Assembly (NCBI GenBank): GCA_017619675.1
Contig: JAFZRX010000002.1
Coordinates: 111,835 to 175,834 of the forward strand
Direction of reading: 5' to 3'
DNA: 64,000 nucleotides
DNA from: Bacteroidales bacterium
GTDB taxonomy: Bacteria; Bacteroidota; Bacteroidia; Bacteroidales; UBA932
Both the position numbers and the translations under genes were made by a program. Positions 50,665 through 59,469 of this stretch are shown in pieces. Under the pieces are notes generated by a model. That model did no database searches, was not told the origin of the DNA, and saw nothing but the letters and a program-made list of their open reading frames with translations. Within the stretch, counting starts at the first letter, position 1. Every line of letters starts with the position of its first letter.

Positions 50665-53416
50665 GTTCATAAAAATACGCGGGGCCAAGGCGCACAACCT
50701 TCAGAATATCGACGTAGATATTCCAAGGGACAAGTATGTGGTGGTGACGGGCCTCAGCGGCAGCGGCAAATCCTCACTGGCCTTTGACACCATATACGCC
50801 GAAGGCCAGCGCCGCTATATGAACACCCTTTCCCCGTACGCCAAACATTTTATGGGCATACTGGAGAAGCCCCAGGTGGAAAGCATCGAGGGACTGAGCC
50901 CCATCATAGCAATAGAGCAGAAGACCACCGGAAACAATCCGCGCTCCACCGTGGGCACCATAACTGAGATATACGACTTCCTGCGCCTGCTTTACGCCAG
51001 GGCGTCGCGCGCATACTCCCCCGCCACAGGAAAGGAGATGATCAAGTACTCTGACGAGCAGATCGTCTCCATGATACTGTCCAACTACCACGGGCGCAAA
51101 TGCATAATGCTGGCCCCGCTGGTGAGGGGCCGCAAGGGCCACTACAGGGACCTGTTCGAGCAGTTGCGCAAGAAGGGCTTCACGCAGGTACGCATTGACT
51201 CTCAGATAGTTAACCTGCAAGAGGTGGAGTCGGTGGACCGCTACAAGCCGCACTTCATTGAACTTGTGGTGGATAAACTGAAGCCGGGTGACGGCGACGA
51301 GAAGCGCATCCGTGACTCCGTGATGACAACGCTGAACATGGGAAAGGGCTCGCTTGCCGTGTATGACCCCGAGAAGGACACTCTGGAGCATTTCTCAAAG
51401 CACCTGGTGGACCCTGAAAGCGGCATCTCGCTGCAGGAGCCGGCCCCGCACACTTTCTCCTTCAACTCTCCGGAGGGCTACTGCCCGCACTGCAAGGGCC
51501 TTGGAATGATAGTGGACGTGAACATTGACAGCATTGTCCCGGACAAGAGCGTGAGCATTGCGGACGGAGGGATAGTCCCGCTGGGAAGGGTGCGCGAGAA
51601 CCGCAAATATGACATAATCCGCGCTATTGCGCGAAAGTATAACTTCTCCATTTTCGAACCCATTTCGGAAGTTCCGGACGAAGCGCTCAGCCACATAATT
51701 TTCGGCTCCGACGACTTCTTCCGCATTGGCGACGGACGCGACGCGGAGATGGTGAACTTTGGCGGAATAGTGGACGACATAGACCAGAAGGTGGTGTGCC
51801 CCGTGTGCGGCGGCACACGCCTGAACCCCAACGCCAGGCTCTTCAAGATAGACGGCAAGTCCATAGACCAGGTGGCCGCGATGGAGATCAGCGAACTCAA
51901 GGAGTGGCTGAAAGCACTCCCTGCAAAGCTGAACTCCAGGGAGAACGCCATAGCGTACGACATCCTCAAGGAACTCAACGAGCGCGTCGGATTCCTCATT
52001 GACGTGGGTCTGGAGTACCTCACGCTGGACAGGGCTACGGCTTCGCTCTCCGGAGGAGAGGGACAGCGCATACGCCTGGCCACGCAGATAGGCTCCAAAC
52101 TGGTGAACGTGCTGTACATCCTGGACGAGCCGTCCATAGGCCTGCACCAGAGGGACAACCACAAACTGATATCGTCCCTGAAGAAACTTCGCGACGAGGG
52201 CAACAGCATAATTGTGGTGGAGCATGACCAGGAGACCATGGCCCAGGCGGACTGGATAGTGGACGTGGGCCCCGGAGCGGGCAAACTGGGCGGAAAGATA
52301 TGCTACAACGGCCCTGCTAACCCGGAAAAGGACATAAAGAAGAGCATAACCCTGGACTTCCTGCAGGGCAGGGACAGCATAGAGGTGCCGCAGGCCAGGC
52401 GCAAGGGCAACGGCAAGGTTGTGGGAATACGCGGCGCATGCGGGAACAACCTCAAGGACCTTGACGTTGACTTCCCCCTGGGCTGCTTCATAGGCGTGAG
52501 CGGCGTGAGCGGCAGCGGCAAGTCTTCGCTTGTCAACGAGACGCTGATGCCCGTTCTCAAGAACCTCATCCAGCACGCGAAACTTCGGCCGCTGCCGTAC
52601 AGGGAGGTCGTTGGCGTGGAGAACATCGACAAACTGATAGAGATTGACCAGAGCCCCATCGGAAAGACGCCGCGCAGCAATCCTGCCACCTTCACCGGTG
52701 TTTTCACAGACATCCGCGACCTGTTCGGGAACACCCCGGACGCAAAGGTCAGGGGCTTTAAGGCGGGAAGGTTCTCCTTCAACGTCCCGGGAGGCCGCTG
52801 CGAAGCGTGCAACGGAGCCGGCATAAAAGTGATTGAAATGAACTTCCTGCCGCCGGTGAACGTTGTATGCGAGGAGTGCCGCGGACAACGCTATAAAGAG
52901 GATACTCTGGCAGTTAAATACAAGGGGAAGAGCATCAACGATATCCTTGAGATGCCCATCAGCGAGGCGTACGAGTTCTTCAAGTCCATCCCCAAGATCT
53001 CCCAGAAACTGAAGGCGCTGGTGGACGTGGGACTTGGATACGTACACCTGGGACAATCTTCCGTAACCCTTTCCGGAGGCGAGAGCCAGCGAATGAAACT
53101 GGCCGCGGAACTGTTCCGCAAGGCTACCGGAGACACACTGTACATCCTGGACGAACCCACCACCGGCCTGCATTTCCAGGACATAAAGGTGCTGCTGGGC
53201 GTACTCCAGAAACTGGTGGACCAGGGGAACACGGTAATCATCATAGAGCACAACCTGGACATACTCAAGAGCGTAGACTACATAATTGACATGGGACCGG
53301 ACGGAGGCGCCCGCGGAGGCCGCATAGTGGCCTGCGGAACGCCGGAGGAACTGGCTGACAACCCGGACTCCGTGACCGGACCTTACCTGAAAACCGTACT
53401 AAACAACAAGATATGA
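50657..53416 (+). CDS. uvrA: UvrABC system protein A
   Basis: 919 residues, TTG start overlapping the MBL stop; the N-terminus DKFIKIRGAKAHNLQNIDVD aligns with the normal UvrA start so no later ATG is acceptable. First ATPase: VVTGLSGSGKSSLAFDTIYA; signature ASLSGGEGQRIRLATQIGS. Second: GVSGVSGSGKSSLVNETLMP; signature VTLSGGESQRMKLAAELF. Zinc modules CPHCKGLG / CPVCGGTR and CEACNGAG / CEECRGQR. Damage recognition in nucleotide excision repair. A 618-codon antisense frame across it is a codon-bias shadow. Confidence 0.97.
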   Translation: MDKFIKIRGAKAHNLQNIDVDIPRDKYVVVTGLSGSGKSSLAFDTIYAEGQRRYMNTLSPYAKHFMGILEKPQVESIEGLSPIIAIEQKTTGNNPRSTVGTITEIYDFLRLLYARASRAYSPATGKEMIKYSDEQIVSMILSNYHGRKCIMLAPLVRGRKGHYRDLFEQLRKKGFTQVRIDSQIVNLQEVESVDRYKPHFIELVVDKLKPGDGDEKRIRDSVMTTLNMGKGSLAVYDPEKDTLEHFSKHLVDPESGISLQEPAPHTFSFNSPEGYCPHCKGLGMIVDVNIDSIVPDKSVSIADGGIVPLGRVRENRKYDIIRAIARKYNFSIFEPISEVPDEALSHIIFGSDDFFRIGDGRDAEMVNFGGIVDDIDQKVVCPVCGGTRLNPNARLFKIDGKSIDQVAAMEISELKEWLKALPAKLNSRENAIAYDILKELNERVGFLIDVGLEYLTLDRATASLSGGEGQRIRLATQIGSKLVNVLYILDEPSIGLHQRDNHKLISSLKKLRDEGNSIIVVEHDQETMAQADWIVDVGPGAGKLGGKICYNGPANPEKDIKKSITLDFLQGRDSIEVPQARRKGNGKVVGIRGACGNNLKDLDVDFPLGCFIGVSGVSGSGKSSLVNETLMPVLKNLIQHAKLRPLPYREVVGVENIDKLIEIDQSPIGKTPRSNPATFTGVFTDIRDLFGNTPDAKVRGFKAGRFSFNVPGGRCEACNGAGIKVIEMNFLPPVNVVCEECRGQRYKEDTLAVKYKGKSINDILEMPISEAYEFFKSIPKISQKLKALVDVGLGYVHLGQSSVTLSGGESQRMKLAAELFRKATGDTLYILDEPTTGLHFQDIKVLLGVLQKLVDQGNTVIIIEHNLDILKSVDYIIDMGPDGGARGGRIVACGTPEELADNPDSVTGPYLKTVLNNKI

Positions 53417-54405
53417 CAAAGATTGAAGCAGCCCGCGATGAATACCGCAACTGGTGTACCGCAATGGGCATCTGCGACCTTAACGACCTGAACAAAGTAC
53501 TGGAGGAAGGCCGCGGGATTGAACTGATAAACCTGTGCGAAGCCCGGCAGGAGCGCAAATACGCCGGAATAGCCAATCAGATCTACTTCCTGCGTGACCA
53601 CGTCCGCATAGTAATGATTTCCGGACCGTCTTCCAGCGGAAAGACTTCGTCTTCGCTGCGTATCGCGCAGCAGTGCCGCGTCCTGGGGATTACCCCCAAG
53701 GTGGTGGAAATGGACAACTATTTCCGCAACCGGGAGTTCACCCCAAGGGACGAGAAAGGCGAATATGACTTCGAGGCCCTGGGAGCCATGGACATAGAAC
53801 TGTTGGACGAACACCTGAACAGGCTCCTGAACGGAGAGGAGGTGGAAATCCCCAAGTTTGACTTTGCCAAGGGAGAGAGGACCTGGACCGGCAACACCAT
53901 GAAACTGGGCGACAACGACATCCTGTTCATGGAAGGAATCCACGCCCTGAACCCCGCCCTTACCTCCGCGGTGGACCAGCACAGGATATTCCGCATCTAT
54001 ATCTCCGCGCTCTCCGCTCTGCCAGGAGGCGAGAAAGTGCACAATTCCACCACGGACAAGCGCCTGTTGCGGCGCATAGTCCGTGACAACCGCACGCGCG
54101 GCACGGGCCCGGAGGAAACTATCCTCCGCTGGCCGAGCGTGCGCGCCGGCGAAACCAAGAACATCTTCCCGTTCGAGGAGAACGCGGACGTGATGTTCAA
54201 CTCTTCCACCCTGTACGACCTGCCCCTCCTGAAATACTTCGCCGAACCGCTGCTGGAAAGCATAAAGGAGTCCTCCCCCGCATACGGGAAGGCCTCCAGG
54301 CTGCTGGAGTTCCTGGAGGCGGTGAAGGCCCTCAAGCCAAAGGAGATCGCGGCCGTTCCGCCAACTTCAATAATGAGAGAATTCATAGGAGGACAAACTT
54401 TATAG
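53413..54405 (+). CDS. Uridine kinase-like nucleoside kinase
   Basis: 330 residues. P-loop MISGPSSSGKTSSSLRIAQQ, EMDNYFRNREFTPRDEKGEYDFEALGAMDIELL (in part), LFMEGIHALNPAL and RRIVRDNRTRGTGPEETI. P-loop kinase of the Udk/PRK superfamily. Bacteroidota homologues I know are about 550 residues with N-terminal TGS and ThrRS-like domains; this one keeps only about 60 residues before the kinase. Substrate likely a pyrimidine nucleoside. Overlaps uvrA by 4 nt. Confidence 0.88.
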   Translation: MTKIEAARDEYRNWCTAMGICDLNDLNKVLEEGRGIELINLCEARQERKYAGIANQIYFLRDHVRIVMISGPSSSGKTSSSLRIAQQCRVLGITPKVVEMDNYFRNREFTPRDEKGEYDFEALGAMDIELLDEHLNRLLNGEEVEIPKFDFAKGERTWTGNTMKLGDNDILFMEGIHALNPALTSAVDQHRIFRIYISALSALPGGEKVHNSTTDKRLLRRIVRDNRTRGTGPEETILRWPSVRAGETKNIFPFEENADVMFNSSTLYDLPLLKYFAEPLLESIKESSPAYGKASRLLEFLEAVKALKPKEIAAVPPTSIMREFIGGQTL

Positions 54406-54408
54406 GAT

Positions 54409-55257
54409 ATGTGGCTTTGGATGACCCTTGGCTCAGCGCTGATGCTGGGCATTTACGACGTCTTCAAGAAACAGGCGTTAAAGAACAACGGAGTGCTTTG
54501 GGTGCTGCTGGCGGCTACCGCCCTCTCCACCCTATTCCTCTCCCCTTTCCTGTCCTCCGGACCGGTGGAGGACCATCTGAGGCTGGTCCTCAAGGCGGTC
54601 CTGGTGACCACCTCCTGGGTGAGCGGACTCATAGGCCTTAAACTCCTGCCTATCACCACTGTAAGCACACTCAAGGCATCCAGGCCGTTCTTTGTGGTGC
54701 TGTTCTCCATCGTGATCTTCGGGGAGCAGCTGAACGGCTGGCAGTGGGCGGGCGTAGCCCTGGCCCTGCTTGCCCTCACGCTGCTCAGCGGCGCCAGCAA
54801 GAGAGAAGGCATAGACTTCTCCAAGAGCAAGGGCGTGGCCGCCATGGCGGTGTCCATCCTTGCGGGAGTGGCCAGCGCGCTGTATGACAAGAAAGTGGTG
54901 GCCAGCATGGACCCCCTGTTCCTGCAGAGTTGGTGCAACTTCTACATCACCATCCTCCTGGCAATTTGCATAGTGGTAAAATCCCTGCACGACAAGGAAA
55001 ACCGCGAGAAATTCAAATGGGACTGGATGCTGGTTGTGATAGCCGTGTTCATCACCGGCGCGGACATGCTCTACTTCTTTGCATTAAAGCAGGACGGAGC
55101 GCTGCTTTCAGTGATTTCACTGATGCGCCGCTGCTCCGTAGTGGTAACTTTCGTGGTGGGTGCCATCGTCTTCAAGGAAAAGAACCTGAAGGCGAAGAGC
55201 CTGGACCTGGCTATACTGCTTGCAGGAATTGTCTGCCTGGTACTGGGATCACAGTGA
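54409..55257 (+). CDS. EamA/DMT-family transporter
   Basis: 282 residues with about ten TM helices in two EamA repeats. Repeat 1 has LKLLPITTVSTLKASRPFFVVLFSIVIFGE (in part), repeat 2 has SLMRRCSVVVTFVVGAIVFK, both ending in the Glu/Lys-rich cytoplasmic edge typical of DMT exporters. Substrate unknown. Starts 3 nt after the nucleoside kinase stop; its 3' end overlaps the convergent S41 protease gene by 9 bp. Confidence 0.9.
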   Translation: MWLWMTLGSALMLGIYDVFKKQALKNNGVLWVLLAATALSTLFLSPFLSSGPVEDHLRLVLKAVLVTTSWVSGLIGLKLLPITTVSTLKASRPFFVVLFSIVIFGEQLNGWQWAGVALALLALTLLSGASKREGIDFSKSKGVAAMAVSILAGVASALYDKKVVASMDPLFLQSWCNFYITILLAICIVVKSLHDKENREKFKWDWMLVVIAVFITGADMLYFFALKQDGALLSVISLMRRCSVVVTFVVGAIVFKEKNLKAKSLDLAILLAGIVCLVLGSQ

Positions 55258-56865
55258 TATCCTGGGTGAGGCCAGGGCTTTCTTGAGCTGATCGTCGTAA
55301 CGCAGGCGGAGCTTGATTCCGGCCTCCTGGAAATAATACCTTACAACTATCTCCTCCTCGATCAAGGGCACAATCTCGTCCTTCTTCAGGCGGAGATAGC
55401 TTTCTTTATCTATGTCCAGGGCCTTGTTCAAGGCTTCCAGCTGGTCTGCCATGGACTCCTTGAGGCCGTCGCTCTCCAACTGGCGCGTCATCTGGTCAAA
55501 GTAGGTCTTTGCACTGGAGCGGTAGTCGAACTCCTTCCCCTTAGCAAAGGCCACAAAGTCCTCATAATCAGCGTCTGACAAATGGAAATCCTCCACTGCG
55601 GGGATGGTCTCGTGCTTCTTTACGAACTCAAGGGCGTATTGCTCCAGGATGCCGCTGTAGGAAAGGGATACCGTAATCCTGCTGTACGGGTCAGAAGTGA
55701 TCTCGACGTCAGGGGTTATTCCGCCGCCGTCACGCACAATCCTGCCCCCTGCGGTCTTGAATTCCGTTGTCAAGGAATCAGGGATCGCGCCCACGCTGCC
55801 GTCCTCGTTGCGGTGGCTGTAGTCAATGGCCTGGACGCATCGGCCGGAAGGCGTATAGTACTTGGCGGTGGTCACCTTGAGCTGGCCGTTGTAAGGCAGC
55901 GGGCGGATGCTCTGCACCAGTCCCTTGCCGTATGTGCGGGTGCCCATGATGGTGGCCCTGTCATAGTCCTGGAGGGCTCCGGAAACGATCTCGGATGCGG
56001 ATGCAGTGCCTCCGTCAGTCAGCACTATTATGGGGAGCTCCGTATCCAGCGGAGCCGCGTTAGTCTTGTATTCATGGTTGTCCCCTGAGTTGCGGCCCTT
56101 GGCAGTAACCACCAGCGAGCCCCTTGGGACGAAGAGCCCTACAATCTGCACAGCCTCCTGGAGGATTCCGCCGCCGTTGCCGCGAAGGTCATATACCAAC
56201 TGCTTCATTCCCTGCTCCTTGAGGCTCTTGATACCGTCCCTGACAACCTGGGCGACACCCTCCGTGAAGCCGCTCTGATAGATGTAGCCGGTGGTGTCAT
56301 TGATCATTCCAACGTATTCTACGTCAGGGAGATGAATGCGCTCACGGACAATGTTCACGTCCTCAATGGCGCCGGTGCGGAGCTTCTTGACCTTGAGCAA
56401 GAGTTTGGTTCCCGGGGTGCCTTTCATGCGGTCGCTGCACTCCTGGGTGGTGAGGCCTATCACGCTGACGCCGTCAATTTCCATGACTTCGTCACCGCAG
56501 ACCAGGCCGGCCTTGTGGGCGGGAGAGCCCTCGTACGGCTCGTTTATGGAAACGTAGCCGTTGACATCGGGCTTGTAAATAACCGCTCCAACGCCGCCAT
56601 AAGTGCGGTTGAGCATCATCTGCAGGTCCTCGTTCTCCTCCTCGGGGATATATACGGTATATGGGTCCAGCGCCTCCAGCATGGCGTCAACGCCCACCCT
56701 TTCGATACGGTCTACGGGGAGGGTGTCTACGTATGAATAATTGAGTTCCTGGAGAAGCGCCTTCTGTATTTCCGTCCATTTGCCCAGATTGAAATTCCTG
56801 GACTGTCCGAATGCGACCGTGCCACACAACACGGCGGCTGCCAACAATATTATTTTCTTGCTCAT
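55249..56865 (-). CDS. S41-family carboxy-terminal processing protease
   Basis: 538 residues. Signal peptide MSKKIILLAAAVLCGTVAFGQ; PDZ domain about 85-165 (YKPDVNGYVSINEPYEGSPA, GDEVMEIDGVSVIG); S41 catalytic part with QLVYDLRGNGGGILQEAVQI, TDGGTASASEIVSGALQDYD (nucleophile Ser) and GTRTYGKGLVQSIR (Lys). C-terminal helical region of about 150 residues. Periplasmic CtpA/Tsp-type protease. Its -7 TATTTTTG (56874-56881) sits 8 nt from the ATG and back to back with that of rdgB. Confidence 0.94.
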   Translation of the reverse strand: MSKKIILLAAAVLCGTVAFGQSRNFNLGKWTEIQKALLQELNYSYVDTLPVDRIERVGVDAMLEALDPYTVYIPEEENEDLQMMLNRTYGGVGAVIYKPDVNGYVSINEPYEGSPAHKAGLVCGDEVMEIDGVSVIGLTTQECSDRMKGTPGTKLLLKVKKLRTGAIEDVNIVRERIHLPDVEYVGMINDTTGYIYQSGFTEGVAQVVRDGIKSLKEQGMKQLVYDLRGNGGGILQEAVQIVGLFVPRGSLVVTAKGRNSGDNHEYKTNAAPLDTELPIIVLTDGGTASASEIVSGALQDYDRATIMGTRTYGKGLVQSIRPLPYNGQLKVTTAKYYTPSGRCVQAIDYSHRNEDGSVGAIPDSLTTEFKTAGGRIVRDGGGITPDVEITSDPYSRITVSLSYSGILEQYALEFVKKHETIPAVEDFHLSDADYEDFVAFAKGKEFDYRSSAKTYFDQMTRQLESDGLKESMADQLEALNKALDIDKESYLRLKKDEIVPLIEEEIVVRYYFQEAGIKLRLRYDDQLKKALASPRISL

Positions 56866-56873
56866 ATCTACTG

Positions 56874-56890
56874 CAAAAATAATAAATTTG
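56874..56890. promoter_or_regulatory. Back-to-back -7 elements of the S41 protease and rdgB genes
   Basis: Minus-strand TATTTTTG (56874-56881) and plus-strand TAAATTTG (56883-56890) are 1 nt apart in a 29-nt intergenic gap. The -33 regions must lie inside the opposite gene's coding sequence. Confidence 0.6.
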
Positions 56891-56894
56891 TATT

Positions 56895-57488
56895 ATGAAA
56901 CTTATTTTTGGCACCTCCAATCGCGGCAAACTGCGCGAGGCATCCGATATCCTTGGTCCTGACTACCAGCTGGTATGTCCGGCGGACATGGGTATTACCG
57001 AAGACGTTGAAGAAACCGGTGAAACTCTTAAAGCAAATTCCATACTAAAGGCGGAACATATTTACAATATCACCCACTCCGCCTGCTTCGCCGATGACAC
57101 CGGTCTGGAGGTGGACGCGCTGGGCGGGGCGCCAGGCGTGCGCAGTGCCCGCTTCGCGGGCGACCAGCACGACTTCGCCGCCAACCGCCGCAAGCTCCTG
57201 GACGTGATGAAGGACGTCCCGGAGGAGCAGCGCACCGCCCGCTTCCGTTGCGTCGTCACCCTGATCCTGGAGGACGGGGAGAAGCATTTCTTCGACGGCG
57301 TGGTGGAAGGCCGCATCGCCACGGAAGAGATGGGTACAATGGGCTTCGGCTATGACGCCGTATTCATCCCCAATGCCTTCCCGCGATACACTATGGCGGA
57401 ACTTGGGGAAGACCTAAAGAACAGCATTTCCCACAGGGGAATGTCCCTCCGCCTGATGGCAGACTGGCTCAAAGATAACGTCAAGTGA
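56895..57488 (+). CDS. rdgB: dITP/XTP pyrophosphatase (RdgB/HAM1)
   Basis: 197 residues. MKLIFGTSNRGKLREASDIL, EETGETLKANSILKAEHIYN, CFADDTGLEVDALGGAPGVRSARFAG (in part), GTMGFGYDAVFIP and SHRGMSLRLM match the family point by point. It hydrolyses ITP, dITP and XTP to keep deaminated purines out of nucleic acids. ATG is 4 nt after the -7 box. Overlaps recO by 4 nt. Confidence 0.96.
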   Translation: MKLIFGTSNRGKLREASDILGPDYQLVCPADMGITEDVEETGETLKANSILKAEHIYNITHSACFADDTGLEVDALGGAPGVRSARFAGDQHDFAANRRKLLDVMKDVPEEQRTARFRCVVTLILEDGEKHFFDGVVEGRIATEEMGTMGFGYDAVFIPNAFPRYTMAELGEDLKNSISHRGMSLRLMADWLKDNVK

Positions 57489-58135
57489 ACGGCAACGCCC
57501 AATTGATAGTCCTTTCCCTCACCAAGTTCAAGGACAACGCCATAGTGCTCCACTGCCTGAGCAGGGAGCACGGCCGCCGCAGTTTCATAGTGAACGTGGG
57601 CAAGGGCGGCTCCATGGCCATGTTCCTGCCCCTGAGCATCCTTGAAGCAGATATCATAGAGAATCCCAAGTCACAGCTGGCCCGCGCCAAGAACATCTCA
57701 GCCCTGTACCCCCTTTACAGCCTTCGGAGCAACATGTACAAGAACTCCATTGCAATGTTCCTGTCCGAAGTGCTCTACCGCAGCATCCGCGACGGCTTCT
57801 ATGAGGAAGGCCTCTTTGACTGGTGTCGAGGCAGCATCCTCACCCTGGACTCCCTGGAAAGGGACTTCTCCAACTTCCACCTCCGCTTCCTGCTGGAGTA
57901 CGCCCAGGCCCTGGGCTTCGCGCCCTCCCTGGAGGCGCTCATGCCCTTCGCCGGGGACTCCCTCCCCCACGTCAAATCCCTCCTCCAGTCTTCCTTCACG
58001 GAAACCATGCTCCTCCCTCTCAACGGAGAGCAGAGAAACAGGATAGCCGACATACTTCTTCAGTACATCGGCTATCACAATGAGTGCTCCCTCAACGTCC
58101 AATCCCTCAAAGTCCTCCGGGAGCTCTTCGCCTAG
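57485..58135 (+). CDS. recO: DNA repair protein RecO
   Basis: 216 residues, GTG start overlapping the rdgB stop. N-terminal OB fold: AQLIVLSLTKFKDNAIVLHC and HGRRSFIVNVGKGGS; helical C-terminal part: MYKNSIAMFLSEVLYRSIRD and FHLRFLLEYAQALGF. No zinc Cys cluster, as in other short Bacteroidota RecO proteins. Mediates RecA loading in the RecFOR pathway. Converges on the permease gene with a 4-nt gap. Confidence 0.9.
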   Translation: MNGNAQLIVLSLTKFKDNAIVLHCLSREHGRRSFIVNVGKGGSMAMFLPLSILEADIIENPKSQLARAKNISALYPLYSLRSNMYKNSIAMFLSEVLYRSIRDGFYEEGLFDWCRGSILTLDSLERDFSNFHLRFLLEYAQALGFAPSLEALMPFAGDSLPHVKSLLQSSFTETMLLPLNGEQRNRIADILLQYIGYHNECSLNVQSLKVLRELFA

Positions 58136-58139
58136 TTCA

Positions 58140-59447
58140 TCACATAAAGATGTATCTCAGGATGAACAGGACGGCAAGTACCCACATTGTAACGGAAATC
58201 TTCTTGATGTTCTTTGAGCATGCGTTGATGATAACGTAAGTGATGATACCAAGGAGGATTCCGTGTGCGATACTATAGGAGAGAGGCATCATTACTGCGG
58301 TGATGAATGCAGGGATGGCCTCTGAGTAGTCTGTCCAGTCAATTTCCTTGATAGGAGACATCATCATTACTCCAACTACGACCAGAACTGCTCCGGTAGC
58401 GGCTGAAGGAATTGCAAGGAACAGAGGAGAGAAGAACAGAGCCAGCACGAAGCATACAACTACCACGAATGAGGTGAGACCGGTGCGGCCGCCTTCGGCA
58501 ACACCGGATGCGCTCTCGATGTAGGTGGTGGTGGTTGAAGAACCGAGGCATGCGCCTGCTGTGGTGGCGATGGCGTCGGCAAGGAAGATCTTGTCAAAGT
58601 TCTCCACCTTGTTCTCCTTGTCAAGCATATGGGCCTTCTCGGATACTCCCACTACGGTTCCAATGGTATCGAACATATCGATGCAAAGGAATGTGAGCAC
58701 TACTACCAGCATATCCACGGTGAGGATCTGGCTCCACTCGAACTTCATGAAGACAGGAGCGAGAGATGCCGGTGTGGAGATGATGCCGTCAAGATGGGTG
58801 ATTCCGAAAGGAATTCCTATGATGGTGGTGGCGAGGATACCGATGAGCACGCCTCCCCTGACCTTGAGCACTACGAGGATGGAGGTGAGGAGCAGGCCGA
58901 TGGTGAACAGCAGGCTGTTCAGGCTGGTGAGGTCTCCCAGGGTAACCAGGGTGGAATCGTCATTCACGATGATTCCGGCGTTCTGCAGGCCGATGAAGGC
59001 GATGTAGAGGCCGATACCTGCGCCGATGGCTTTCTTCAGGGTGTCAGGAATTGCCTTTACGATGAGGTCACGTACCTTGGTTACGGACAGGATGATGAAG
59101 ATGATACCCTCAAGCAGGATGGCTGTCAGGGCGAACTGCCAGCTGTATCCCATTGTGAGGCATACGGTGAACACGAAGAAGGCATTAAGGCCCATACCCG
59201 GTGCCAGGGCGAAAGGCTTCTTGGCATAGAGGGCCATCACCAGCGTACCGATGATGGCAGCGAGGGCGGTTGCCGTAAAGACAGCGTCCGTAGGCATTCC
59301 CTGGCCTGCCAGGGCGCTGAAGATGCTCGGGTTCACTGCCAGGATGTAGGCCATGGTCAGGAACGTGGTGATTCCCGCTATGATCTCAGTCCGGACATTG
59401 TGCTTCTTGGAATCAAATCCAAAGAGTTTCTCAAAAAACGGTGCCAT
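58140..59447 (-). CDS. AzgA/NCS2-type purine permease
   Basis: 435 residues with 12-14 predicted TM helices. N-terminus MAPFFEKLFGFDSKKHNVRT followed by EIIAGITTFLTMAYILAVNP is the hallmark of the AzgA/PbuG/PbuO hypoxanthine-guanine-adenine permeases; ALAPGMGLNAFFVFTV and AGACLGSSTTTTYIESASGV are the two substrate-site segments. Inner-membrane purine uptake with H+. Last gene of the apt-channel-permease operon, 22 nt after the channel gene. Confidence 0.93.
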   Translation of the reverse strand: MAPFFEKLFGFDSKKHNVRTEIIAGITTFLTMAYILAVNPSIFSALAGQGMPTDAVFTATALAAIIGTLVMALYAKKPFALAPGMGLNAFFVFTVCLTMGYSWQFALTAILLEGIIFIILSVTKVRDLIVKAIPDTLKKAIGAGIGLYIAFIGLQNAGIIVNDDSTLVTLGDLTSLNSLLFTIGLLLTSILVVLKVRGGVLIGILATTIIGIPFGITHLDGIISTPASLAPVFMKFEWSQILTVDMLVVVLTFLCIDMFDTIGTVVGVSEKAHMLDKENKVENFDKIFLADAIATTAGACLGSSTTTTYIESASGVAEGGRTGLTSFVVVVCFVLALFFSPLFLAIPSAATGAVLVVVGVMMMSPIKEIDWTDYSEAIPAFITAVMMPLSYSIAHGILLGIITYVIINACSKNIKKISVTMWVLAVLFILRYIFM

Positions 59448-59469
59448 AGTTTAGATTTTAGTTTTAGTC

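Noticed and set aside
51395-53251. 618-codon minus-strand open frame
   Set aside because: Antisense to uvrA; long only because of GC-rich third-position bias, with no recognisable protein features.
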